Translations under genes and position numbers: made by a program | Part shown: in pieces, positions 48,782-57,832 of the stretch | Layout of the letters: every line of letters starts with the position of its first letter | How positions within the stretch are numbered: the first letter of the stretch is position 1 | The notes under the pieces: model-generated | Database searches by the model: none | Told to the model about the DNA's origin: nothing | The model's input: the letters and a program-made list of their open reading frames with translations, nothing else | Source: Kiloniellaceae bacterium | GTDB taxonomy: Bacteria > Pseudomonadota > Alphaproteobacteria > Kiloniellales > Kiloniellaceae | Assembly: GCA_021776195.1 (NCBI GenBank) | Contig: JAJFGK010000166.1 | Location: 1-64,000, forward strand | Length of the DNA: 64,000 nucleotides | Reading direction: 5' to 3'

Positions 48782-49996
48782 TTACGCGGATAACCGTTGC
48801 AAGCCCGCCTTCAAATCGTCGATCAGGTCGTTGGCATCCTCAAGCCCGACGTAGACCCGCAGGCTTGGGCCGTCGCTGGACCAGGTCGTCGCCGTACGAG
48901 CCTTCGCCGGAGCCGTGGGGACGCAAAGGCTCTCGTAACCACCCCAGCTGTAGCCCATGCCAAAGAGCCGCAGACCGTCCAGCATGCGGTCCAGGGCGGT
49001 CTCGGGAACCGGCTTCAAGATGACCCCGAAGAGCCCGGAAGCGCCGGCGAAATCCCGCTTCCAGAGGTCGTGCCCCGGGTCGTCGGGCAGACCGGGGTGC
49101 AGCACGCGCTCGACCTCGCGCTGGACGCTCAGCCACAGCGCCACTTGCAGCGCCGATTCCTGATGGCGCGCCAGCCTGACCGATAGGGTGCGCAGGCCGC
49201 GCAGGTTGAGGTAGACGTCGTCGGGGCCGACCGCATAGCCGTAGCGTTGAGTGCGGTCGCGCAGGGTGTGGTAGAGCGCCTCGGTCTTGGCGACGATCAC
49301 CCCCAGCATGGCGTCGGAATGGCCGTTGAAGTACTTGGTCGCGGCGTGGATCACCACGTCGCAGCCCAGATCCAGGGGCCGGCAAAAGAGCGGGCTGGCC
49401 CAGGTGTTGTCGGCGACCACCAGGGCACCCGCATCGTGGGCCTGCTCGGCGATGGCCGGTAGATCCTGGACCTCGAAAGTGATGGAGCCGGGGGACTCGA
49501 CGAAGACCAGTTTCGTATTGGGCCGCATGAGCGCCGCGATACCGGCCCCGATCAGGGGATCGTAGTACTCGACCTCGACCCCGAAATCGGTCAGCGGCCC
49601 GTCGCAAAAGGCGCGGTTGGGATTGTAGACCGAATCGCTCACCAGGACGTGGTCCCCGGCCTTCACCAGCCCCAGATAGGCGCCGGCGATGGCGGCCAGC
49701 CCGCTTGGCACGGCAATGCCGCCGAAACCGCCCTCGAGCGCCGCCACGGAGTCTTCGAAGGCAAAGGTGGTCGGGGTCCCGGCCCGGCCGTACTGGGTTT
49801 CGCCCTTGCGCAGGGGCTTGGGCCCGGCGCGCAGGGCGGCGGCGGTCGGGAAGAGAATCGTCGAGGCGTGATAGACTGGCGGATTGACCACCCCGTGATT
49901 GGCCGCCGGGTCGCGCCCCAATTGCGCCAATCGCGTGGCGTCCTTGTAACTGTCCGGGTGTTTGCCTTGGTCGGTCCTGCTGTCCGGGTCGCTCAT
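48782..49996 (-). CDS. metC: Cystathionine beta-lyase
   Basis: A PLP-dependent Cys/Met enzyme of 404 residues that splits cystathionine to homocysteine, pyruvate and ammonia. The PLP lysine is in HAATKYFNGHSDAMLG. The N-terminal PPVYHASTILFPTAAAL and the ETQYGRAGTPTTFAFEDSVAALE segment are typical of the beta-lyase group rather than of the gamma-synthase. The start at ATG 49996 is near an AAGAACGAG ribosome site; the open frame before it is not coding-like. It is divergent from the SDR gene. Confidence 0.9.
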   Translation of the reverse strand: MSDPDSRTDQGKHPDSYKDATRLAQLGRDPAANHGVVNPPVYHASTILFPTAAALRAGPKPLRKGETQYGRAGTPTTFAFEDSVAALEGGFGGIAVPSGLAAIAGAYLGLVKAGDHVLVSDSVYNPNRAFCDGPLTDFGVEVEYYDPLIGAGIAALMRPNTKLVFVESPGSITFEVQDLPAIAEQAHDAGALVVADNTWASPLFCRPLDLGCDVVIHAATKYFNGHSDAMLGVIVAKTEALYHTLRDRTQRYGYAVGPDDVYLNLRGLRTLSVRLARHQESALQVALWLSVQREVERVLHPGLPDDPGHDLWKRDFAGASGLFGVILKPVPETALDRMLDGLRLFGMGYSWGGYESLCVPTAPAKARTATTWSSDGPSLRVYVGLEDANDLIDDLKAGLQRLSA

Positions 49997-50163
49997 GGGC
50001 TCGTTCTTTCTTCGGCTGGGTCGGTTTCGGCCGCTTTTCATAGACCTTCGCGGTCTTGGCCGACAGCCGTCATTGAGCCGGATTTGCGGTTGAGAGCAAG
50101 CCATAAGAGCTTGATGATCGCCCGGTCCGCAATGGGACCCTATGAAACAGACGGGGGCCGCTG

Positions 50164-50952
50164 ATGTCAGCGACAGCAAAGAACTTCGACGAACAGGCAG
50201 TCCTGGTGGTCGGCGGCACCTCGGGGATCGGGTTGGCGGCGGCGGCGGCCTTGCTGGCGGCGGGAGCCGGGCGCCTTCGGGTGGTCGGGCGCGACCGCGG
50301 GCGGGCCGCGGCGGCGGTGGACTTGTTGCAGGCCGGCGGGGCAGGCGGCGACGTCGCGGCGCTGCTGGCCGATTGCGGCGATCCGCGGGCCGCCGAGCGC
50401 ATGGCCGAAGACGCCGCTCGGGCCATGGGTGGTATCGACCTGCTGGTATGCTCGCCCGGCGGCAGCCATCTTCCCGAGTTGCTGTTCAAACAGCCCACCG
50501 CCCAGATCAACGCGGCGCTGCTGCAAGACCTGGCGCCGACGCTCAATGCCAATCGCGCCGTCCTGCCGGTCATGATGGCGCAGGGTGGCGGATGCCTGGT
50601 CAACGTCGCCTCGGACGCCGCCAAGGTCGCGACTCCCGGCGAGGCCGTGATTGGCGCTATCATGGCGGCCATCGTGCAGTTTACCCGCGGCATGGCGATC
50701 GAGGGCAAGCGCAACGGCATTCGCGCCAATGCCGTGACCCCCTCGCTGGTCGAGGGTACGCCCCTGACCGCCCGCTTGATGGAGGAGGGCCGCTTTTCGA
50801 AGAAACTGTTCGAAAAGGCCCGGCCCCTGGCGGGCCTGGGTCCGACCTACCCGGAGGATCTGGCCGCGCTCATCGTTTTCCTGGCCTCGCCCGCGGCGGC
50901 CAAGATCACCGGTCAGGCGATATCGGTGAACGGCGGCATCAGCGCTCTTTGA
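50164..50952 (+). CDS. SDR-family protein without catalytic Tyr/Lys
   Basis: A 262-residue short-chain dehydrogenase fold. The nucleotide-binding GGTSGIG near residue 17 and the C-terminal GQAISVNGG are intact. The active-site strand is NVASDAAK with Ser150, but the catalytic Tyr is Ile163 and the Lys is Met167, counting 13 and 17 residues after the Ser as in classical SDRs. Normal oxidoreductase chemistry is therefore unlikely; a binding, structural or altered catalytic role is possible. Divergent from the metC-like gene. Confidence 0.85.
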   Translation: MSATAKNFDEQAVLVVGGTSGIGLAAAAALLAAGAGRLRVVGRDRGRAAAAVDLLQAGGAGGDVAALLADCGDPRAAERMAEDAARAMGGIDLLVCSPGGSHLPELLFKQPTAQINAALLQDLAPTLNANRAVLPVMMAQGGGCLVNVASDAAKVATPGEAVIGAIMAAIVQFTRGMAIEGKRNGIRANAVTPSLVEGTPLTARLMEEGRFSKKLFEKARPLAGLGPTYPEDLAALIVFLASPAAAKITGQAISVNGGISAL

Positions 50953-51026
50953 TGAATCTCGGTCTCGGGAAGGCGACCCTACCGGCCGGCGTGGTTCCTC
51001 ATTAGCCAGTATCCCGTTAGGCGTCG

Positions 51027-51055
51027 TTGTGAGTTTTCACAGGGTAAGGTAGATT
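51027..51055 (+). promoter_or_regulatory. Possible promoter of first peptidase gene
   Basis: TTGTGA at 51027-51032 and TAGATT at 51050-51055 are 17 bases apart, 30 bases before the ATG at 51085. A small GTGA/TCAC inverted repeat lies inside it. Confidence 0.35.
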
Positions 51056-51084
51056 GAGGGCCTCAAGTCTCGGGGGGAAAGCGC

Positions 51085-52462
51085 ATGTCGAAGGTTTTGA
51101 GACGCACTTGCGAGTTGGGTCTCCTGGCCCTGATCGTCAGTCTTGGCCCCGATGTGGTGTCTTCCGCCTCGGCCCAAGAAACACCGCTCCTCGGGGACGA
51201 TCTGAACGCCGGTCGCTGCGAGACCTCCGAACAATACGTTCTCGTCGTGCACGGCGGCACGGTCGGGCGTCCCAACAAACATCAAAGCGGCAGGGCCTTC
51301 ATCGCGCGCCTGCTGGAAGAGGCCGGCCCAGCCCTGAAGGCCGGCGTGACCAGCGTGGATATGGTTCATGGGGCGGTGCGGGCCATGGAGGATTCCGGCC
51401 TGTTCAATGCGGGACAAGGATCGCGGGCCAACAGAGCTGGGGTGGTCGAGATGGACGCCGCGATCATGGATGGCAGGTCACAGAATGCCGGGTCGGTCGC
51501 GTCGGTGAAAAGGGTGAAGAATCCAATTACCGCGGCGCGTCTGGTTTTGCAGCGCTCGCCTCAGCTCGTGTTGGTTGGCCCAGATGCCGAGGCCTTTGTC
51601 GCCCGGGAACGTGGTGAGATTGTCGGGCCCGATTATTTTCGGCTGTCCGGCCTCAATTTCGATGACATCCCCCTGCCAGACAACATCGAGATTGTGAAGC
51701 CCGAGTCTGGCCTGCCCCAAGAGCTTGCCGGCTACTCCGGGATCTGGGGCGGCGTTCTGAATGGCGCGCTGACGGTGTTGCTCGCTGTTGAAGAGGTGAC
51801 TCCCACCGGTGCCCGTGTGGTGTTCGGGCACGGCATCGATCCGGACCGCAACGTTCATGCCGGGCACGCCGCCCGCTATGACGCCGAACTGGTCAGGGGG
51901 AAACTGGAACTCTCGATTGGACCGCCCGCGCGTCGGGCGAATCAGCCTCCAGATCGAGCCGCAAGCTAGTTTGAAGGCAATCTACTATCCGAGGAATCAG
52001 GTGCGGGCGGCAATCGATCTCGTGCGGTTCGAGGAGGTTCCCAGACCTGAGAAGCACGGCACGGTCGGTGCGGTGGCGTTGGACCGCTGCGGCAATCTGG
52101 CGGCTGGCACCTCGACTGGCGGATTTGGATCGAAAGTGCCCGGGCGCGTCGGCGACTCTCCGATTATCGGCGCGGGGACCTACGCCGACAACAAAACGGC
52201 GGCGATCTCTGCGACGGGGCATGTCGAATCGTTCATGCGTTTTGTGATTGCCCACGATATCGCGGCGCAGATGGAGTACGGCGGGCTCTCTCTGGAGGGC
52301 GCCGCGCGCAGGTCGGTCCTCCTCAAGCTTGCAAAGGCCAATGCCCGTGGCGGCGTTATCGCTGTCGATGCCAAGGGCAATATTGCCACGGTTTTCAATT
52401 CTCAAGGAATGCTGCGCGGTGCGGTGACCAACCTGAAGCCGCCCATGGTCGATGTCTACTGA
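51085..52462 (+). pseudogene. Frameshifted exported isoaspartyl peptidase
   Basis: First of two tandem copies of an N-terminal-nucleophile isoaspartyl peptidase/L-asparaginase. The reading frame has a signal peptide (residues 1-31) and runs to a stop at 51967-51969. The rest of the protein, from about 51930 on, continues in the next frame to 52462, including the self-cleavage site and nucleophile Thr (52061-52063, HGTVGAVALD). One extra base in the run at 51922-51927 explains the shift; removing it restores an unbroken protein that aligns with the second copy. Conservation after the shift is good, so it is recent, a sequencing error or recoded. Domain identity is firm; whether it works is not. 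Confidence 0.8.
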
Positions 52463-52571
52463 GGCGGGACGCTAGCCCTTTGCTGTTGCCTAGCAGATAA
52501 TCGGGTAAACCCGACCGCAACTCTGGATAAGGTTAGAAGCACAAAGACCATTAGTTTTGAGGAGACGTCCC

Positions 52572-53951
52572 TTGCAGAATCTATTTAGACAGGTCTGGGT
52601 CTCGGTGTTCGTCCTTGCACTGACATTGGGGCTTGCTCCCGGCGGTACGTCTGCTGCCTTGGCCCAGGACCAATCATTGCTCGGCGACGATCTGCGCACC
52701 GGGCGCTGCAAGAAGCCCGGGCCCTACGTGCTGGCCGTGCATGGCGGCACGGCGCGGAAGCCCAACAGTTACGAGGGAAGCACCGCCTTTATGGCCCGGC
52801 TTCTCGAGGAAGCCGGTGCGGCGTTAGAGGCCGGGGCGGCCAGCGTCGACCTGGTCCACAACGCCGTCCGGGCGATGGAGGATTCCGGTCTTTTCAATGC
52901 CGGCCAGGGTGCGCGGGCCAATCAGGCCGGCGTGATCGAGATGGACGCCTCGATCATGGACGGCAAGCGGCAGAATGCGGGGGCGGTCGCCTCGGTCAAG
53001 ACCGTCAAGAATCCGATCACCGCCGCCAAGCTGGTGATGCAGCGCACGCCTCAGGTGATGCTGGTCGGCCCGGACGCGGAGGCCTATGTCGCCAAGAACC
53101 GCGGCGCCATCGTCGAGCCGGGCTATTTCCGCCTATCGGGGCTCAACTTCGACGACGTGCCCTTCCCTGAAGATGTGACGATCACCGCGCCGGCGGCGGA
53201 CCTGGCCGCCGAACTGACCGGCTTTTCGGGGATCTGGGGCGGTGTCTTCGGCGGTGCGATCACCGTGCTGGTTGCGGTCGAGGAGGTGACGGCGGACGGT
53301 GCCCGCGTGGTCTTCGGTCACGGGGTTGCGCAGGACTGGAACGTTCACGGCGGTCAGTCGGCCCGTTACGACGCGGAGCTGGCCAACGGTGCGCTGCGGC
53401 TAACTCTCCATCAGCCTCGGGAGGGCCAACTCGACCTTCGGCTCGGCGCGGACGGGGGCCTGGAGGCAACCTACAATGCCAAGGGCCTCGGCCGGATGAC
53501 CACCAGCCTCACGCGCTTCGAGAGCGTCCCCCGGCCGGAGAAGCACGGCACGGTCGGTGCGGTGGCGCTCGACCGCTGCGGCAATCTGGCGGCGGGCACC
53601 TCGACCGGCGGATTTGGCTCGAAGGTCCCCGGACGGGTCGGTGATTCGCCCATTATCGGCGCCGGCACCTATGCCAACAACAAGACGGCGGCGATCTCCG
53701 CCACCGGGCATGGCGAATTCTTCATGCGTTTCGTGGCGGCCTACGACATTGCCGCCCAGATGGAGTATGGCGGACTTTCCCTCGAAGAAGCGGCCGACGC
53801 CACGATCAATGGCAAGCTGAAGGCGGCCAAGGGCTCCGGCGGGGTGATTGCCGTCGACGCGGCCGGTAACGTCACCGCCGCCTGCAACACCGATGGAATG
53901 GTCCGTGGGGTCGTGACCCACCAAGCGCCGCCCAAGGTCGAGGTCTATTAG
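52572..53951 (+). CDS. Exported isoaspartyl peptidase/L-asparaginase
   Basis: An intact 459-residue Ntn-hydrolase of the plant-type asparaginase family. It starts at TTG 52572 with GAGGAG upstream and has a signal peptide ending near ALAQDQ, so it acts in the periplasm. The precursor should cut itself before Thr327 (PEKHGTVGAVALDRCGNLAAGTSTGG) to give alpha and beta subunits; Thr327 is then the nucleophile. The GTGGF-like substrate loop is seen as GGFGSKVPGRVGDSPIIGAGTYANN. It removes isoaspartyl residues or asparagine from peptides. It is longer than the usual 310-350 residues because of an insert before the cleavage site (about residues 165-320). Confidence 0.88.
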   Translation: MQNLFRQVWVSVFVLALTLGLAPGGTSAALAQDQSLLGDDLRTGRCKKPGPYVLAVHGGTARKPNSYEGSTAFMARLLEEAGAALEAGAASVDLVHNAVRAMEDSGLFNAGQGARANQAGVIEMDASIMDGKRQNAGAVASVKTVKNPITAAKLVMQRTPQVMLVGPDAEAYVAKNRGAIVEPGYFRLSGLNFDDVPFPEDVTITAPAADLAAELTGFSGIWGGVFGGAITVLVAVEEVTADGARVVFGHGVAQDWNVHGGQSARYDAELANGALRLTLHQPREGQLDLRLGADGGLEATYNAKGLGRMTTSLTRFESVPRPEKHGTVGAVALDRCGNLAAGTSTGGFGSKVPGRVGDSPIIGAGTYANNKTAAISATGHGEFFMRFVAAYDIAAQMEYGGLSLEEAADATINGKLKAAKGSGGVIAVDAAGNVTAACNTDGMVRGVVTHQAPPKVEVY

Positions 53952-53986
53952 GTCAGGAGACGGCCCCCGGCCAAGACAAAGGTTAA

Positions 53987-54008
53987 TCTATTCTTGAGTT
54001 TGAATAGA
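53987..54008 (+). repeat. AT-rich hairpin after peptidase gene
   Basis: TCTATTC (53987-53993) and GATAGA-type arm GAATAGA (54002-54008) are exact reverse complements around an eight-base loop, 36 bases past the peptidase stop. There is no T tract, so termination is not assured. Confidence 0.35.
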
Positions 54009-54110
54009 ATTGGCCGCGGCAGAGCTTGTGGGCAGCTCCTCGGATGCCGTTGACGCGGTTCCACCGGCGTGAGAAAATCCGGGTTCAAGTTAATTTACGG
54101 GACAAGGACG

Positions 54111-54914
54111 ATGCGCAGCAGCTTGCTTCGAGCGGCAACTTTGGCGCCGGCGGTCATTGTCGGCGGGCTGGCGATGGGCTCCACCCCAGGGTGGGCCGCC
54201 GCGCCCCAGGTTCTGGCCGTAATCGCCACTGCGGAGCCGATGCAACTGCGCTGCGATCACCGGGACTGTTCCGCCGAATTCACTTCCTACTGCCTGCAGA
54301 AGGCCCGGCGATCGCCGGAAAAGGGCACACCCTACTTTTTGCACGATACGCAAAGCGTCAGCCTGGAGGGTATCACCGCCGATGGCCGCACCGTGCGGCT
54401 GCCGCTCGACGAACTCCAGATAGAATCCGAGCGATATCATGCGGCGGTCCGCATGCGTGTCCCGCGCGACTTCCTGGCAACCTATCAGATCGCGTCGCTG
54501 CAGATCTCTATCGCCGAGAAGGCGACGTTGATCCCTGAGCCGGTCGCCGGCGAGCGGTCGCCGATTTCCGAGGATGAGATCGCCATGGCCACGGGGCCGC
54601 TTCGCGACGTCGGGGCGGCGATCGTCGAGGCCGGCGACGAGCGGCTCGGCGCGGCCCGGACGACCTCGCTGGTGATCAATGCGCTGCCTCGAACCGGCCG
54701 CGCCGACGAGGCGACGCGCCAATCGGTATGGGCCGATGCCGCGCCGCGACCCGACGCACCGGGCTATGACCTGGCACAAAAAGGCTTCCAGCGCTGCCAG
54801 TCGATCACGATCGCCGGCATGATGTCGCTGCGGCAATGCCTGGGATCGCTGCACGACGCCTTTGTCAGCAAACTCAACAAGGAATACTGGAAAGCTGTCG
54901 ATTTCGGCTCCTGA
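54111..54914 (+). CDS. Exported hypothetical protein
   Basis: A 267-residue protein with a signal peptide (about residues 1-30, ending GWAAAP). The mature part contains a Cys cluster (LRCDHRDCSAEFTSYCLQK), then a strand-rich region (VSLEGITADGRTVRLPLDELQI), then helices to the C-terminus, where LRQCLGSLHDAF and FQRCQSITIAGMM hold two more cysteines. I do not recognise a family. ATG 54111 is chosen for its AAGGA site and signal peptide; a GTG at 54069 is also open. Confidence 0.6.
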   Translation: MRSSLLRAATLAPAVIVGGLAMGSTPGWAAAPQVLAVIATAEPMQLRCDHRDCSAEFTSYCLQKARRSPEKGTPYFLHDTQSVSLEGITADGRTVRLPLDELQIESERYHAAVRMRVPRDFLATYQIASLQISIAEKATLIPEPVAGERSPISEDEIAMATGPLRDVGAAIVEAGDERLGAARTTSLVINALPRTGRADEATRQSVWADAAPRPDAPGYDLAQKGFQRCQSITIAGMMSLRQCLGSLHDAFVSKLNKEYWKAVDFGS

Positions 54915-55049
54915 CCGCAAAGCCCGGTATCGCGGCCATTTTGATGCTGTCGCGCTTGTGGGAATCGTTGCTTGCGACTGCCGAGGGCGTGCTGCTATGG
55001 GGGTAGGAACACCCCCTGGGCCAGGTCAGGGAGATCGCGCGAGGCCGCC

Positions 55050-55304
55050 ATGAAATTTCTCTTTGTCGTCTACATTCTGATGAACGATGTCTGGGTCCGC
55101 GGCGACGATATCGAGGGCTGGGCATCCTATCCCTATGCGACCCAGGTTGAGTGCCTCGCGGCGGTCGAGCGGGCGGAGGCGATCCAGAAGGATCTGAAGG
55201 TCGGCAACCCCAATGCCTACGACAAACGCTTCGAGTGCGAAGCCTCACCAGCCACGGACGCCGAGGACGCCACCGGAGAGGCCGACGAGACGGCAGGCGA
55301 TTAA
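55050..55304 (+). CDS. Small hypothetical protein
   Basis: An 84-residue protein that starts with KFLFVVYILMNDVWVRGDDIEGWASYPYATQVECLAAVERAEAI-like sequence and ends in an acidic, low-complexity tail. It has two cysteines (ECLAAV and FECEAS). The first ten residues are hydrophobic but too short for a clear signal peptide. I do not recognise a family. ATG 55050 has only a weak ribosome site. Confidence 0.5.
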   Translation: MKFLFVVYILMNDVWVRGDDIEGWASYPYATQVECLAAVERAEAIQKDLKVGNPNAYDKRFECEASPATDAEDATGEADETAGD

Positions 55305-55439
55305 GTCATTCGGGTGGGGAGCTTCCTATCCTTTCCCGGAATGACAATGTCCCGAGAAATGTCCAGGTTCAGGTTGATGGCAAATAAGCTGGTTGAGTTT
55401 ATTGAACTCAGCGAGTAGTTTGCAGCGTGATGTAACAGG

Positions 55440-55461
55440 AAATACCCTATGAATGGTATTT
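55440..55461 (+). promoter_or_regulatory. Inverted repeat before aapJ
   Basis: AAATACC (55440-55446) and GGTATTT (55455-55461) are perfect reverse complements around eight bases, 35 bases upstream of the aapJ ATG. A second small repeat, GAGTT/AACTC, lies further upstream near 55400. They are candidate operator or leader structures for the importer operon. Confidence 0.4.
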
Positions 55462-55495
55462 TCAACGAAACAAATCCACTGGGAGGATATCGGAG

Positions 55496-56536
55496 ATGAA
55501 GGTAGCAAGTGTCGTTACGTCGGTTGCTGTTGCAGCTGGCCTTGTTTTTGGCGCGTCCGTTGGGGCCTACGCCGAAAGCACTCTCGAAATCGTCAAGAAG
55601 CGCGGTCAACTGCGGTGCCAGATCGGCACGCCGTCGGCGGGCTTTTACAACATCGATTCCGATGGCGAGTGGTTCGGCAGCGATGTCGACGTCTGTCGCG
55701 CGATTGCCGCGGCTGTGCTGGGCGATGCCAATGCGATCGAGTTCCAATCGGTCAGCACCCAGAACCGTTTCACCGCGATGGCGAACGGCGAGTCGGACGT
55801 TCTGTCCCGGACCACCACCTGGACTCTGCTGCGCGACACGCAGTTGGGTCTCGATTTCACCGCCGTCAATTTCTATGACGGTCAGGGCTTCATGGTTCCC
55901 AAGGACAGCGGCATTTCCAGCGCGCTGGAGCTGAAGGGCGCCACGGTTTGCGTGCTGACCGGCACGACCACCGAGCTGAACCTCGCCGACTACAGCCGGG
56001 CCAACTCCCTGGACATGCAGGGCGTGACCTTCGAAGACAACAACGTCCGCAACGACACCTATCTGCAGGGCGGTTGCGATGCGATGACCAACGACAAGTC
56101 CGGCCTGGCCTCTTCGAAGGCTGAGTTCGCCGATCCGGGCGCCCACGTGATCCTACCCGAGACGATCTCGAAGGAGCCCCTGGGGCCGGTCGTTCGCCAG
56201 AACGACTCCCAGTGGATGGACATCGTCAAGTGGACCGTCTTCGCGCTGGTTGCGGCCGAAGAGCTCGGTATTGACAGCAGTAACGTCGAAGACCTCCGCG
56301 CCAACTCCACGAACGGTGAAGTTCGCCGTATGCTGGGCGTCGAGGGCAACCTGCACGAGGGCCTCGGCCTCGACAAAGACTGGGCCTACAACGCCATCAA
56401 GCAGGTCGGCAACTTCGGTGAGATCTACGAGCGGACCATGGGCGACGGCGCGACGGCGATCGGTATTTCCCGCGCTGGCTCCCCGAATGCCCTCTGGACC
56501 AACGGCGGCCTGATGTACGCACCGCCTTTCCGGTAA
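55496..56536 (+). CDS. aapJ: Amino acid ABC transporter binding protein AapJ
   Basis: A 346-residue periplasmic binding protein with a signal peptide cleaved near AYAES. The segments LEIVKKRGQLRCQIGTPSAGFY, GESDVLSRTTTWTLLRDTQLGLDFTAVNFYDGQGFMV and the C-terminal YERTMG are those of the general L-amino-acid binding protein AapJ/BztA. The GGGAGGATATCGGAG leader is a strong ribosome site. It is separated from aapQ by a hairpin, which commonly lets the binding protein be made in excess. Confidence 0.95.
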   Translation: MKVASVVTSVAVAAGLVFGASVGAYAESTLEIVKKRGQLRCQIGTPSAGFYNIDSDGEWFGSDVDVCRAIAAAVLGDANAIEFQSVSTQNRFTAMANGESDVLSRTTTWTLLRDTQLGLDFTAVNFYDGQGFMVPKDSGISSALELKGATVCVLTGTTTELNLADYSRANSLDMQGVTFEDNNVRNDTYLQGGCDAMTNDKSGLASSKAEFADPGAHVILPETISKEPLGPVVRQNDSQWMDIVKWTVFALVAAEELGIDSSNVEDLRANSTNGEVRRMLGVEGNLHEGLGLDKDWAYNAIKQVGNFGEIYERTMGDGATAIGISRAGSPNALWTNGGLMYAPPFR

Positions 56537-56549
56537 GAGTTTGATGCGA

Positions 56550-56584
56550 ATGGCGCCCGGTCTCCTTATGGAACCGGGCGCCAT
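56550..56584 (+). promoter_or_regulatory. Intercistronic hairpin between aapJ and aapQ
   Basis: Twelve perfect pairs form between 56550-56561 and 56573-56584 around an 11-base loop, 14 bases after the aapJ stop. There is no T tract, so it probably stabilises the aapJ 3' end or partly terminates, giving more AapJ than permease. Confidence 0.6.
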
Positions 56585-56631
56585 AGTTCTCCGGTTTCAC
56601 GCGGAGACCGAATCGAGCTTCGGGGATCAAA

Positions 56632-57831
56632 ATGGCCACATCAGAAAATGTCACACCAGCGTCTGATTCAGGCGGTGGGCTGGCGATACTGTACGATGAA
56701 CGCGTTCGGAACGTCTTTTACCAGTTGATCACCTTTGGCGTTGTCGCCTGGGCATCCTGGTACCTGGTCACCAACACCAGCGAGAACCTTGCCGCGCGCG
56801 GCATGAATTCCGGCTTCGGTTTCATCAACGCCACAGCCGGTTTCGACACCGATTTCAAACTCATATCCTACGAGGCAGGCGACACCTACGGTCGCATCTA
56901 CATCGTCGGCATCCTCAACACCCTCTTCGTCTCCGTGATCTCGATCGTTTTCGCGACGACGCTTGGTTTCTTCATGGGTGTCATGCGCTTGTCGCCCAAC
57001 TGGCTGATATCGCGCCTGTCGGCGGTTTACGTCGAAGTGCTGCGCAACACGCCCCTGCTGCTGCAGATCGTCTTTTGGTATCTCGGTGTGTTCGCGCTCC
57101 TGCCGCGACCCAACAAAAGCATGGAAGTCGCGCAGACGGTCTTTCTGAACAATCGCGGGCTCTATATGCCGACACCCCAGTTCGGCGAGCTCTTTTGGAT
57201 TACCGCGGTGGCCATGGTCCTGGCCCTGGTCGGCGCCATCGGGGTCGCGCGTTGGGCCAAGCGCCGGCAAGCCCTGACCGGCCAGCAGTTTCCCACGCTC
57301 TGGGTCGTGCTCGGCATTCTCATCATTTTGCCGGGACTGGCTTACCTCTTGACGGGATCCCCGCTGACCTGGGACGTGCCGGCAAAGGAAGGCTTCAACT
57401 TCGTCGGCGGCTCGCGGCTGCCCCCGGCTTTCCTAGCGTTGCTCTTTTCGCTCGGTATCTATCACTCCTGCTACATGGCGGAGTCGGTCCGAGCCGGCAT
57501 TCAGTCCGTCAACAAGGGACAGACCGAGGCTTCCTCTTCGCTAGGACTGACCCGCGGCAAGACGCTGCGGTTGGTGATTATTCCACAAGCCATGCGCGCC
57601 ATCGTGCCGCCGATGATATCGCTGTGGATGAATGTCGTGAAGAACTCGTCGCTCGCGGTCGCGATCGGCTATCCCGACATTGTCTCGCTGTTCATGCAGA
57701 CGTCGCTCAATCAGTCGGGCTACGCCATCGAAATCGTGGCCATGACCATGGCATTCTATATGTCCGTCAGCCTGACGATTTCCTTCCTGCTGAATATCTA
57801 CAACCGAGCTGTTCAGCTCAAGGAGCGCTGA
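56632..57831 (+). CDS. aapQ: Amino acid ABC permease AapQ
   Basis: An integral-membrane subunit, 399 residues, of the polar-amino-acid importer. The core helices begin near residue 90 (ILNTLFVSVISIVFATTLGFFMGVMRLSPNW), and the EAA loop reads GQTEASSSLGLTRGKTLRLVIIPQAMRAIVPP. The N-terminal 80 residues form an extra helix and loop, as in other AapQ/BztB proteins. Its stop lies one base before the aapM start. Confidence 0.95.
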   Translation: MATSENVTPASDSGGGLAILYDERVRNVFYQLITFGVVAWASWYLVTNTSENLAARGMNSGFGFINATAGFDTDFKLISYEAGDTYGRIYIVGILNTLFVSVISIVFATTLGFFMGVMRLSPNWLISRLSAVYVEVLRNTPLLLQIVFWYLGVFALLPRPNKSMEVAQTVFLNNRGLYMPTPQFGELFWITAVAMVLALVGAIGVARWAKRRQALTGQQFPTLWVVLGILIILPGLAYLLTGSPLTWDVPAKEGFNFVGGSRLPPAFLALLFSLGIYHSCYMAESVRAGIQSVNKGQTEASSSLGLTRGKTLRLVIIPQAMRAIVPPMISLWMNVVKNSSLAVAIGYPDIVSLFMQTSLNQSGYAIEIVAMTMAFYMSVSLTISFLLNIYNRAVQLKER

Positions 57832-57832
57832 G

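Noticed and set aside
55340..55440. Sigma54 promoter before aapJ
   Set aside because: A GG element was found, but the matching GC at the right distance is absent.
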